NCBI GenBank assembly: GCA_964542915.1
Contig: CAZIVP010000015.1
Location: 1 to 64,000 of the forward strand
Length of the DNA stretch: 64,000 nt
Direction of reading: 5' to 3'
Origin: CAZIVP01 sp964542915
GTDB lineage: Bacteria; Calditrichota; Calditrichia; Calditrichales; Calditrichaceae
Every line of letters begins with the position of its first letter. Positions within the stretch are counted from its first letter, which is position 1. Both the position numbers and the translations under genes were made by a program. This document shows positions 8,481-17,210 of the stretch, piece by piece. The notes under the pieces are model-generated. The model saw only the letters and a program-made list of their open reading frames with translations. It was not told where the DNA came from and made no database searches.

Positions 8481-9562
8481 AAAGTCCATCACTCCGTCCA
8501 TTCAAAAATTCAATTTTCTTCGGCATGCTTATTATTTGTTGTTAAACTTCAGCAATATCTCTGGTTTAATCCTCAGATAGAGAGAACAAAAATTAAATGA
8601 AACGAGGCATATTTTCCTATCTGTGTTTTCTCTATTTAATACCGGGCCAATGGCAGGGCTTTTCTATCCACCACTATAAATCGCGGTGTTAATGAAAATT
8701 GAGTTCAAAGGCGCTCCCTACCTCTTTACTCTTTTCTATTTTCTTTTTTACTTAAAATCATTTGCATGCTTTCGTTTTTTTTTTAGCTTTTTTGCGATTC
8801 CTTTGGTTTAATCCGGCAGCTTTGCCGCATCAGCAGCACCCACGCTGATGAATGGTGGCTGAACCTTTATTCGGCCGGCCGGCGGACAAGAGCCCGCCGC
8901 ACCGGGTGCAATGCCCGGTAAATAGTGCAATCATTATCGGGTGAAATGGTTTGCCTGATGATGGAAAAACGGATTAAAATGAAGGAGGGATGTATTGTTT
9001 AACGGCCTCAATAAATCTTTTTTATGAAATTATTCAATTTGATGTTACAATTGCAGGTAATTGCATGAATGTCCGTTATGATTGTGCATTGATGTGATTC
9101 TGGCTCTTGTATTTATTTCTATGAATGAGATGACCTTTCGTTACGGAGCGGTCTTTTAGCTAACACGTCTTTCCCCTGCAAGCTGGTAATAATTCTATTA
9201 ATGTACGGATATTCAATTCACATGGATGGAAGCGAACCATAATACGAAATGAGCAAATCCGATTTATGAAGCGAAACGCTTCCGGTTGGCCGTCAGGCCC
9301 GTCAATGCCAATGATGAAAAACGGATTGATAAAAATTCCGGGTACGACATTACACTTATCTATCAGTATAGAAGTATTTTATGTATTATGAAATCCGACG
9401 GCGGGGACAAACGCCAATAAACCTTTAAACGCAGTTTAAAAATGAGACAAGAAAGGAGGCAGCTATGAAGTTTATTTCATCATAAATCAGCCGCTGTGCA
9501 AACACACATCGGTAAAAGAATTAAATTTAGACGAATTTTTATTACTAAGCGGAGAAACAGCA
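8481..9562. other. Gene-free stretch with hairpins and an orphan ribosome binding site
   Basis: No convincing gene over about 1.1 kb. It holds a T-rich tract (8770-8795), the five-hairpin cluster listed separately, an AAGGAGGG site at 8982-8989 touching a 35-codon frame (8990-9097, four Cys, no recognisable family), a GAAGCG/CGCTTC hairpin with an AAA loop at 9268-9282, and an AAAGGAGG site at 9452-9459. The last precedes an ATG (9465) that is closed after six codons, while the frame of the next gene stays open back through the same region. Confidence 0.6.
8814..8919 (+). ncRNA. Candidate structured RNA: five consecutive hairpins
   Basis: Five stems follow one another with almost no spacing: CGGCA/TGCCG (8814-8827), CATCAGC/GCTGATG (8828-8850), GGCTGAA/TTCGGCC with one G-U pair (8857-8876), CGGCGG/CCGCCG (8880-8899) and ACCGGG/CCCGGT (8901-8919). 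A weaker sixth pairing (ATCAT...ATGAT) spans about 8930-8965, and an AAGGAGGG site follows at 8982. The fold is seen directly in the bases, but no known RNA family was recognised and strand is assumed from the downstream site. It could be a leader RNA, a small RNA or a mobile palindromic cluster. Confidence 0.4.
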
Positions 9563-10591
9563 ATGACATATGTATTAAGGATAGGTATTATTCTCCTTTT
9601 TTTAATGGTGCTTTCCTGTAAAAAGAATACGGATTCTATATCCGGCATAGATAGCTCATGCCCTCGTATTGATTGGGGTATCGTCCCGCATCCACCTTAT
9701 AACGGCCCGGTATGGCATCCCAATGGTGAATTCATAGGTTTCAATTACAAACCCTTGATAGAAATACGATACCCATATGGCAGAGATTGCTACGGACTTC
9801 AAATATTCGATTTCGACTCAATTGGTTTTTGGTTAATTAATCCCGATGGAACAAATATGCGTCGGATTTTGCCGTTTGAATTACAAAATCCTGCCTGGTC
9901 GCCGGATGGTAAATGGATTGCCTTTGTTGCTAATAATCAAATATATAAAATGCGCTTCAATGGCTCTGGTTTTGACTCAACAAGCCTCACCCAGTTAACA
10001 TTTAAGGGAAGAAATTATAGTCCTGCCTGGTCGCCGGATGGGGAGTGGGTTGCTTATGATTCCAACTACCAAAGCCCCACCGGCAATTACATTATTTGGA
10101 AAATGGAAAAAGATGGCAGTAATAAAACAAAAATTAGTAAACATGGCACAGGCGGCATTCGTGAGCCGAACTGGTCAAAAGATGGTAAAAGAATTATTCA
10201 CCATAGATTTTTCGAGAATCAAAAAGAAATTGCAACTATGAGTCCTAATGGAGAGAATATTAAACGTATTACCCACAACATGAGTCGTGAAGGAAACCCT
10301 AAATTTATCAACAATGATTCAAAAATCGTATTTATATCTCAACTCAGAGGAAAGCATCCCAATATATTTGTAATGGATAGTAGCGGCAATCATATTAAAC
10401 AATTAACCTCGAATGGAGTCGCAAGTTCTTGGAGTGGTATCCCATTCAGCATGAGTCCCGATGACCGCTATGTGGTTTACACGAGATATGATTGGAATGA
10501 CTGGAGTTATGTGACGGGTACATTGTGGATTTATGATTTAAAAACAGGCGCCAACCACCAGCTCACTTTTAACAATAAGCCTGGTGAATAA
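9563..10591 (+). CDS. TolB-like beta-propeller lipoprotein
   Basis: 342 residues. A hydrophobic N-terminus ends in the lipobox MVLSCKK, so the protein should be a membrane-anchored lipoprotein. The body is made of PD40/WD40-like blades typical of TolB and DPP4-type propellers: NPAWSPDGKWIAF, SPAWSPDGEWVAY, EPNWSKDGKRII, a variant starting MSPNGENIKRIT, and FSMSPDDRYVVY. Such propellers bind partner proteins or reporters; no catalytic domain is attached. The gene is AT-richer than the housekeeping genes in the window. The open frame extends upstream of the chosen ATG without a good start, and the ATG has only a GGAGAAA-like site. Function beyond a periplasmic or surface propeller cannot be given. 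Confidence 0.75.
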   Translation: MTYVLRIGIILLFLMVLSCKKNTDSISGIDSSCPRIDWGIVPHPPYNGPVWHPNGEFIGFNYKPLIEIRYPYGRDCYGLQIFDFDSIGFWLINPDGTNMRRILPFELQNPAWSPDGKWIAFVANNQIYKMRFNGSGFDSTSLTQLTFKGRNYSPAWSPDGEWVAYDSNYQSPTGNYIIWKMEKDGSNKTKISKHGTGGIREPNWSKDGKRIIHHRFFENQKEIATMSPNGENIKRITHNMSREGNPKFINNDSKIVFISQLRGKHPNIFVMDSSGNHIKQLTSNGVASSWSGIPFSMSPDDRYVVYTRYDWNDWSYVTGTLWIYDLKTGANHQLTFNNKPGE

Positions 10592-10604
10592 TTTGCATAC
10601 TTTA

Positions 10605-10637
10605 AAAGGAGGTGATGGCGTGATGACATGGACCTGA
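10605..10637 (+). other. Orphan perfect Shine-Dalgarno with a micro-ORF
   Basis: AAAGGAGGTGAT at 10605-10616 is a 12-base perfect complement of a typical 16S rRNA 3' end. It is followed by GTG ATG at 10620, but the frame closes after five codons. It may be a gene remnant or a leader-peptide site. Confidence 0.4.
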
Positions 10638-10645
10638 CCTTTAAA

Positions 10646-10724
10646 AAAGCCCCCACAGAAACTGCTTTTGAATTTCCCCGCTCAAGGAAATTGTAATTAA
10701 AACAGTTTTACTGGTGAGGGCTTT
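10646..10724 (+). terminator. Long imperfect palindrome, probable terminator
   Basis: AAAGCCCCCAC (10646-10656) pairs with GTGAGGGCTTT (10714-10724) with one mismatch. Inner arms AAACTG/CAGTTTT and AATTTCC/GGAAATT extend the hairpin towards its apex. The total span is about 79 bases and the 3' side runs into CTATTTCATTTT. It sits between the propeller gene and the protease gene. A small palindromic element is the alternative. Confidence 0.55.
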
Positions 10725-10787
10725 CTATTTCATTTTACCTCAACTTTAAATCTTTTGCAACCCCATTTAACAAAAGGGAGCTCAGAA

Positions 10788-13093
10788 ATGAAAAATTATA
10801 TTGCCATAATTGCCTCGATAAGTTTATTTTTTACCTTAATCGTTCCAATTCATGCCCAGCATGATTATTCTGATGAAATTCTTGTTTACTTCAAAAAGGA
10901 ATTGAAAAAGACATCGATAGCTCAAATATTACGATTACGAATCATAAGATTGAAAATGTGCTGGAACAATTTGGAATAGAACGTAACGAAATATCTGCTG
11001 CATTTTCCAATTTTAAGGAATCCGATACATTACAATTTGACGATCGTGGAAGAGCGATTAAAGTTGCCAACATGTCGCGCATCTTTAACATCAAAGTACC
11101 TGCGAATGCTACCCGTGAAAACGTTATTGAAAAACTCAACGAATTACAAACCGTCCTGTTTGCAGAGCCGAATGGTACAGTAAATTTTTTTGCTTTACCA
11201 AATGATGATTATTTTAGCGATCAATGGGCATTAAAGAACGGCGATACCGGCAGGGATATACATGCCACCCAGGCATGGGATATTTTTAAAGGTAGCACAA
11301 ATAATATAATTGCAATAATTGATGCAGGTATCGACAAATTACACCCTGATTTACAAAACAAAGTATCCGGAGGCGATAATGGATATGGAAATGGAGGACA
11401 TGGCATTCATGTGGCGGGAATTGCCGCAGCGAGCACAAATAATAATGAAGGTATAGCCGGCGTGGACTGGAATGCAAAAATTCATTCTCAAAGGATAGAT
11501 AATGGCGATGATCAAGATATGTATGATGCAATTGTAGATGCCGTCAATCATAGTTCGAAAGTCATTGTATTAAATAATAGCTGGGGACTTATAGATGAGA
11601 ATGGCGACCCGCGTTATTCAAGCACGGTAAGGATGGGCTTCGCTTATGCCTATAAAATGAACCGGGTTGCAGTTGCCGCCATGGGAAATGACGCTTCAAG
11701 CGAGACCCAATATCCCGCCGGTTTCGGACAAGGTATAATAGCAGTGGGTGCTACAGATAGCGATGATGAAATTGTATGGTTTTCAAACACCGGTAATCAT
11801 ATCGATGTCTCGGCGCCAGGTTTTAATATTCTTTCAACCTATCGCAACGGTAATTATCCGGGCGATCCGAATTATCATTACGCTAGTGGGACTTCGATGG
11901 CCAGCCCGCATGTTTCGGGCATCGCTTCTTTACTAAAGGGTTATAATCCCGATCTGTACAATGATGATATTGAAAATATCATCAGAATTTCGGCTGATGA
12001 TATAGAAGATCCTGGTAGGGATGAAAAAAGTGGTACTGGCCGCGTTAATGCCTACTGGGCATTACGGCACCTGCAATCACCTTTTGAGTTAACACACGCA
12101 ACGACCAATGGCGGAAGTATTCACAGTAACACCGATACCTACACAGCAACATTTTTGGTAGTTCCTGGATTGGCTGATGGCAATTATATTGTAAAACGTT
12201 ATGATGTGCGCACAAACGTTGAATTTGACTGGAATTATGAAACCCACGTATGGGGTAGAGGAGTTGGAACCAATGGTTATTCGGGTGCTAATCCAAATTA
12301 CGGCATGGGCTGGTGTGATGTGGTAGATAAAAATGATATGGATGCTACACTTCGTACCTTTGTTTATAAGGTTTGGACCATTTCCGGCGATTATGTAGGT
12401 TGGGTTCCTAATTCTCCATCAAATACATCTTATAATTATACCCTTCTTGCCAAAACTAAGCTTTTGCCTCCGGAAAATTTAACAGTTACCTGGGGAACAG
12501 ACGATCACCCCTATCTGGAATGGGAAGCCAGTCCTGATCTAAATGGCAATGTTAATTATATAGTTTTAAAAAAACGGGGTAGCGGCGACTGGAATCAAAT
12601 TGCCGATGTAACCGAATTGCATTATCTTGATACTACGGAGGATAAATTCACAGGATTTCCGCAAGGTAAAACAACGGTCAAATACAAAGTATATGCAATC
12701 GATTATGGGTCATCTCTCTGGACTGATTACAGTAACATTGTTTCTATTACGGTAGCAGAACTACCTGAGATTGAAAAAATAGGTGGTAAATCGGAGGCTG
12801 ATAATCAGGTTGTCAACTTTTTCTTAACCGGCAATTACCCCAATCCCTTCAATCCCGTCACAGCCATCCGTTACGGTTTACCGGAAGCGAGTCGCGTCTC
12901 GCTGAAAATCTACGACATCCGGGGCAACCTGGTAGAGACGCTGGTTAATGGCGCTCAGCAGGAAGGCCGCTATTCCGTCGCTTTCGACGGCGGCGATGTG
13001 GCCAGCGGGATATATATTTATACTTTTGAAGCCAAAGCACAGGACGGCCATCCACAGTATCAAAAGACGGGACGCATGGTATTGATTAAATAA
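10788..13093 (+). CDS. Subtilisin-like (S8) secreted protease with T9SS domain, interrupted by a frameshift
   Basis: The ATG at 10788 follows AAAGGGAG and starts a signal peptide (MKNYIAIIASISLF..., cleavage after HAQ). After DEILVYFKK the frame shifts: the protein continues in the frame read from about 10898 to 13093. One extra A in the A5 run at 10893-10897 would restore a smooth reading through KGIEKDIDSS into the protease. Numbered from the GTG at 10958, the catalytic triad is Asp122 (IIDAGID), His148 (GHGIHVAG) and Ser313 (SGTSMASP). A fibronectin-like region and a type IX sorting domain (NYPNPFNPVTAIRYGLP) close it. All key residues are intact, so a sequencing error or a very recent mutation is likely. 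Known role of the family: extracellular protein breakdown. Confidence 0.8.
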
Positions 13094-13106
13094 GATAATT
13101 TCAAAA

Positions 13107-13133
13107 GGCCACAGGGAGTGTGGCCGGTTTTTT
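13107..13133 (+). terminator. Rho-independent terminator of the S8 protease gene
   Basis: GGCCACA (13107-13113) pairs with TGTGGCC (13119-13125) around GGGAG, then GG and six T. It lies 13 bases after the stop. Confidence 0.9.
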
Positions 13134-13396
13134 ATTATTTATCTGTGCATCAAAAATGTATATCCGCGATGATCCTTTCCATTTGTGTTCTTCTCTACTC
13201 TATCCTGATGGCTGATAGATCATTCAGAAAATAGAAAAGAGGAAACAGAAAATCATACCATGCTATACCTCTGTCCCTATTTTCCTCTTTACCCTCTTCT
13301 GTTTCCTGCATCCTTAAATTTTTGGCTGGCATCATGAATGGCGCATTACCAAAAAACATGAAGAGTAGCACCGGCATAGCAATACCCGAACAGTGC

Positions 13397-15010
13397 TCAA
13401 TGCACGATTTTCCAGTTGCCGTCCACCCGGGCGTTGAGTGTCTCTTTCTCCTTTATATAATCGATCAAAATATTGCGCATCTCTTCGCTGGATTTATAAA
13501 TGATGTCGCCGCTCTTGAGTCCCACAGCGCCGGTATGCCCGCCGCCGCCCGCGGCGCGGTAGCTGTTCATGGCCGCTTTGTACGTTTTATCCATCTGCAA
13601 GGGTTGGCCGGTGCGTAAATCCACCAGATTGCTGATACGGTTGCCGGGCGCGTTCGATACATTGATCGTATAACCAACGCCTTCCGCCATATCGTAATTA
13701 TAGCCGGCCATTTCCGGGTTGGTTTGCAACGATGTTCCGTTCCAGCGGAAATAGCGGGCGCAGTATTCCAGATAATCCTTGATCTGTCGTCCCGTCATTT
13801 CCACCGTGTATAAAAAGTTTTCATACCAATACATATTGTACACATCTTTGATGCGCACCGGTCCGGGCGGTAAGACGAAATCGGTGTTAAACGCGGCGGC
13901 GAAGGAAAAATCGGCGCCGGTATGTCGCAGTTGAGCACGATTGATCAGTTCAATGATCGCCGTGTCTCTGCGTCGCGCCTGTCGGGCGTTGAGCGTATCG
14001 GCGGCGCGGGCGATTTCGGTGCGAATATACGCCAGCGTTTTTTGGTGGGCTTCGTCATTCAATTGCATGATCGAGCGCGCCGACGGCGCCGAATCCATCT
14101 CCTCCAGCCAACCCTTTACTTCTGTTATGGTGTAATCCGCGCCGGCCTGCCCTTCCTTCTTAAGAATCAATTGCACGACCGCCAGATTCTGCGCCCGCGA
14201 ACCGGCGTTCATCCGCAGAGGATGGGCTTTGTTGCCGGCGAACGGTCTGTGTGAATGTCCGCCGAAAATGACGTCGAAGTCGTCCACCTGTCCGGCCACG
14301 AGGCCGGAGGCGTTCTCGTTGGGCAATCCCAGCGCCTTTGTTTGTTCCATGCTGTAACCGGCATCGAAACCGGCGTGGAACAAGCCGACCAGTACATCGA
14401 CCTTTGGCCGCAGTTTCGGAACGAAGTCGCGGGCGGTTGCGACCATGTCCCGCCAATGTATGCCGGGATAGAGCGTGCTGTCCAGCCACATGGGTATGGC
14501 CGGCGTGGTTAAGCCCAGCACGCCGATTTCAATATCGCCTTTACGAATGATGGTGTAAGGTTCAAAATAGAGGCGACCATCTTCCAGAACAGCGTTGGCG
14601 GAAAGCCAGGCGAATTGCGACTGACGGCGGCAGCGGTTATAGACCGCCACGCCCTGTTCGATATCGTGGTTACCCACCGCCATGGCGTCGTAGCCCATAT
14701 AGTTGAGGGTTAAAATCAGCGGGTGTATCCCGTTTGTCTCAATCTGATTAAAATAGTAGCTGAGCGGCGTGCCCTGTAAAAGATCGCCGCCGTCCAGCAA
14801 CAGCACGTTTTTGTGTTTTTGCCGGTATTCGATAACGCGGGTGTAAACCTTGGCCAGACCGTGGTCCGCCGGTTTATCCCGGTAATAATCGTACGGGAGA
14901 AGATTGCCGTGTACATCGGTGGTTTGCAGGATATACAAAGTGTCGATCGAACCGGCGTTCAACCAATGCAATCCGGTGATAATAATAATTAGGCACACGC
15001 GCCAAACCAT
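13397..15010 (-). CDS. Exported 5'-nucleotidase / UshA-type metallophosphoesterase
   Basis: 537 residues with a signal peptide (cleavage near residue 20). The N-terminal calcineurin-like domain has the dinuclear metal motifs TTDVHGN, GGDLLQGTP, VGNHDIEQG, LFHAGFD and GGHSHRP. The C-terminal 5'-nucleotidase domain (about 340-525) supplies the base-stacking substrate pocket and includes AFNTDFVLPPGPVRIKDVY. Family members hydrolyse nucleotide monophosphates, 2',3'-cyclic nucleotides or UDP-sugars in the periplasm to salvage nucleosides and phosphate. Length is normal for the family. The ATG is preceded by AAAGGAGTT. It appears to be a single-gene unit, convergent with the protease gene. Confidence 0.9.
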   Translation of the reverse strand: MVWRVCLIIIITGLHWLNAGSIDTLYILQTTDVHGNLLPYDYYRDKPADHGLAKVYTRVIEYRQKHKNVLLLDGGDLLQGTPLSYYFNQIETNGIHPLILTLNYMGYDAMAVGNHDIEQGVAVYNRCRRQSQFAWLSANAVLEDGRLYFEPYTIIRKGDIEIGVLGLTTPAIPMWLDSTLYPGIHWRDMVATARDFVPKLRPKVDVLVGLFHAGFDAGYSMEQTKALGLPNENASGLVAGQVDDFDVIFGGHSHRPFAGNKAHPLRMNAGSRAQNLAVVQLILKKEGQAGADYTITEVKGWLEEMDSAPSARSIMQLNDEAHQKTLAYIRTEIARAADTLNARQARRRDTAIIELINRAQLRHTGADFSFAAAFNTDFVLPPGPVRIKDVYNMYWYENFLYTVEMTGRQIKDYLEYCARYFRWNGTSLQTNPEMAGYNYDMAEGVGYTINVSNAPGNRISNLVDLRTGQPLQMDKTYKAAMNSYRAAGGGGHTGAVGLKSGDIIYKSSEEMRNILIDYIKEKETLNARVDGNWKIVH

Positions 15011-15430
15011 CGCAACTCCTTTACTGTGTTGTTTTAGTCCGTTTATTTTTCTGAATTATAATCAAAATATAAATTTAAAGAAAAAATTCCATGAAATGTA
15101 CCGCATCATCCCAAGTCAGCTTTACGATTTTAAAACGACAACAGCGGGTGCAGCCCGCCCGCCCTATGACGCCTTGATTCCGCCTTTCCGAGATTCCATT
15201 ATTCCAATTCGACAGCAAGCCATCAATCCACTAAGTTATCATTCCAATATTCCCAAACTCCGCCTAAGGCGTTCCTGCGGGTCATTCTCGGAACAATACG
15301 CCATAATCCCACTCTGCCTGCACGGCCACATATCCGCCCTTAATTAAGGCTTGTTTTGCATGCTGCATTCTGCTATTTTTTAACATAAGGTCTGATTCAT
15401 CAATCATTGAACCCACATTACGGTAAAGCG
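15011..15430. other. Intergenic stretch with degenerate repeat phrases
   Basis: This is the divergent gap between the 5'-nucleotidase gene and yraN. I see no gene. The reverse complement of about 15180-15330 contains phrases such as GGAATAATGGAATC that echo repeat R2, so it is probably an old, decayed copy. No promoter is convincing. Confidence 0.4.
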
Positions 15431-15814
15431 ATGGCGGATACATCCAAACAATCACTGGGCAAACAGGGCGAAGCATTGGCCTGCGATCATCTGAAAGAGC
15501 AGGGATACGCCGTTGTCCATCGTAATTTTCGTTTTGGCCGCGCCGAGCTGGATATCGTGTGCGTGCGGGACAATACGCTCGTTATCGTGGAGGTCAAAAG
15601 TTACCAGTCCGATCCGCTGGGCGAACCCGAATTCCGCATCAGCAGGCGACAGCAGCGACAGATTATCCAGGCCGCCTACGCCTTTCTGGATCGGTTCCGG
15701 GAATACCAAGATTACGATGTACGCTTTGATGTTGTAATCATCGATTTCGGGCAATATCCCGCCGGGGTCAGCCATTACGAGGCCGCATTCTGGGACGATC
15801 GCGGCTGGGGCTGA
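15431..15814 (+). CDS. yraN: YraN / UPF0102 family putative endonuclease-like protein
   Basis: 127 residues. The family signature is complete: KQGEALACDHL near the start, then NFRFGRAELDIVC and VIVEVKS, which form the Asp...Glu-x-Lys core of a restriction-endonuclease-like (Holliday junction resolvase-like) fold. The protein is cytosolic and presumed to act on nucleic acid, but its role is not established in general. The frame is open to a TTG at 15407; the ATG at 15431 is preferred because it fits the usual family N-terminus, although neither start has a strong ribosome binding site. The family is common across bacteria. Confidence 0.85.
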   Translation: MADTSKQSLGKQGEALACDHLKEQGYAVVHRNFRFGRAELDIVCVRDNTLVIVEVKSYQSDPLGEPEFRISRRQQRQIIQAAYAFLDRFREYQDYDVRFDVVIIDFGQYPAGVSHYEAAFWDDRGWG

Positions 15815-15981
15815 ATCTTGGAGTTGCCGATACTGAACAAAAATGACATTGCGATTGACGCAGGGCCTAATAATGCCCATAGTAGAAATTGATATAGTAC
15901 CGGCCTATGATTATCAGTGCGACAGTGCCGTTTCGCAACTACCTGAAAGTCCAAATTTATAACTGAACAGGATATTGTTTT

Positions 15982-17109
15982 ATGAATCAACAGGAATTCC
16001 GAACCCATTTCCCCATAACCACTCAGAAGATATACCTCAACCACGCCGCCATATCGCCCATGTCGACGGCCGTTACGGAAATGCTGGAATGGTACATGGA
16101 TGAACGGATGTTCGGCGGGGTCGATCTCTATCGCGAGGTAACGGCCGTCCGCGATAAAACCCGCAATCGCCTGGCGGAGATGATTAACGGAAAGGCCGAA
16201 TATATTGCATTTATTCAGAACACATCGGAGGGCTTTAACTGGCTGGCGCAGGGTCTGGAGTGGCAAGCCGGCGACCGCATCATTCTGACCGATTACGAAT
16301 TTCCGGCCAACGTCTATCCCTTTTTGAATCTGGAACAACACGGCGTGGAAGTTGTTTATGTCCCGAACCGTGAGGGCCGTATCGAATTGCAGGATATCGC
16401 CGACCAAATCAATAGCCGCACCCGACTCCTATCCATCAGCTTTGTGGAATTTTCCAACGGCTTTCGCAATGATCTCGAAGCCATCGGCCGGTTATGCCGT
16501 GAAAACGACATCATCTTGTCGGTAGACAGCATTCAGGGTTTGGGCGCCATCCCGCTGGATGTGGATCGTTTTGGCATCGATTTTCTATCCAATGGCGGTC
16601 ATAAATGGCTGATGGGACCCATGGGCGCCGGATTCATGTACATTCGTCCGAACCTGTTCGATCAATTAAAGCCGGCTTTCACCGGCTGGCTGGCGGTTGA
16701 AGACAGTTGGAATTTTTTTGATTACCGTCTGGCGTTATTGCCCGACGCCCGGCGTTTTGAGTACGGAACCGCCAACTTCATGGGCATTGCCGGACTCTCC
16801 GCGGCGGTGGAATTACTGATGCAAGCCGGCATCGAAAATATCGAACAACACCTGCTTTCGCTTGGACGATTTATGGTCACAGAGCTGCCGAAGGCCGGCA
16901 TGACCTTTATGGGCGCGCCGGATGAACGATACTGGTCGGGCATCTATTCGTTTGAAGGCGATCGTACCGAGGCGCTTTTTGAACATCTTATGGAAAACCA
17001 CATTGTCTGCTCGCTGCGCAACGGGATGCTGCGGATCGCACCGCATTTCTACAATACGGAAGAAGAAATTGAGCGTTTGGTCGAGCAGATCAATACATTT
17101 TACCGCTGA
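15982..17109 (+). CDS. Class V aminotransferase (cysteine desulfurase / isopenicillin N epimerase-like)
   Basis: 375 residues, full length for fold type I PLP enzymes. The N-terminus has YLNHAAISPM, which fits the substrate- and phosphate-binding part. SVDSIQGLG contains the Asp that binds the pyridine nitrogen, and SNGGHKWLMGP holds the Schiff-base Lys. There is no conserved Cys loop typical of IscS/SufS, and the sequence reads closer to the CsdA/epimerase-like branch of unknown substrate. It is cytosolic. The start ATG has AGGATA upstream. It lies about 170 bases after yraN and 100 bases before the cyclase gene; no shared pathway is evident. Confidence 0.82.
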   Translation: MNQQEFRTHFPITTQKIYLNHAAISPMSTAVTEMLEWYMDERMFGGVDLYREVTAVRDKTRNRLAEMINGKAEYIAFIQNTSEGFNWLAQGLEWQAGDRIILTDYEFPANVYPFLNLEQHGVEVVYVPNREGRIELQDIADQINSRTRLLSISFVEFSNGFRNDLEAIGRLCRENDIILSVDSIQGLGAIPLDVDRFGIDFLSNGGHKWLMGPMGAGFMYIRPNLFDQLKPAFTGWLAVEDSWNFFDYRLALLPDARRFEYGTANFMGIAGLSAAVELLMQAGIENIEQHLLSLGRFMVTELPKAGMTFMGAPDERYWSGIYSFEGDRTEALFEHLMENHIVCSLRNGMLRIAPHFYNTEEEIERLVEQINTFYR

Positions 17110-17210
17110 CGTCCGGGCTTTTATGGCATTCAGAGGACCGGGAGGTTTTGACTTTTAACCATACATTAAAAAATTTTTGTTAATCCGGGATTGAATGAAA
17201 GGGCAACAAC

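Noticed and set aside
8373..8600. Two overlapping frames of 65 and 75 codons
   Set aside because: They run through repeat R2/R1 sequence, overlap each other and have no convincing ribosome binding site.
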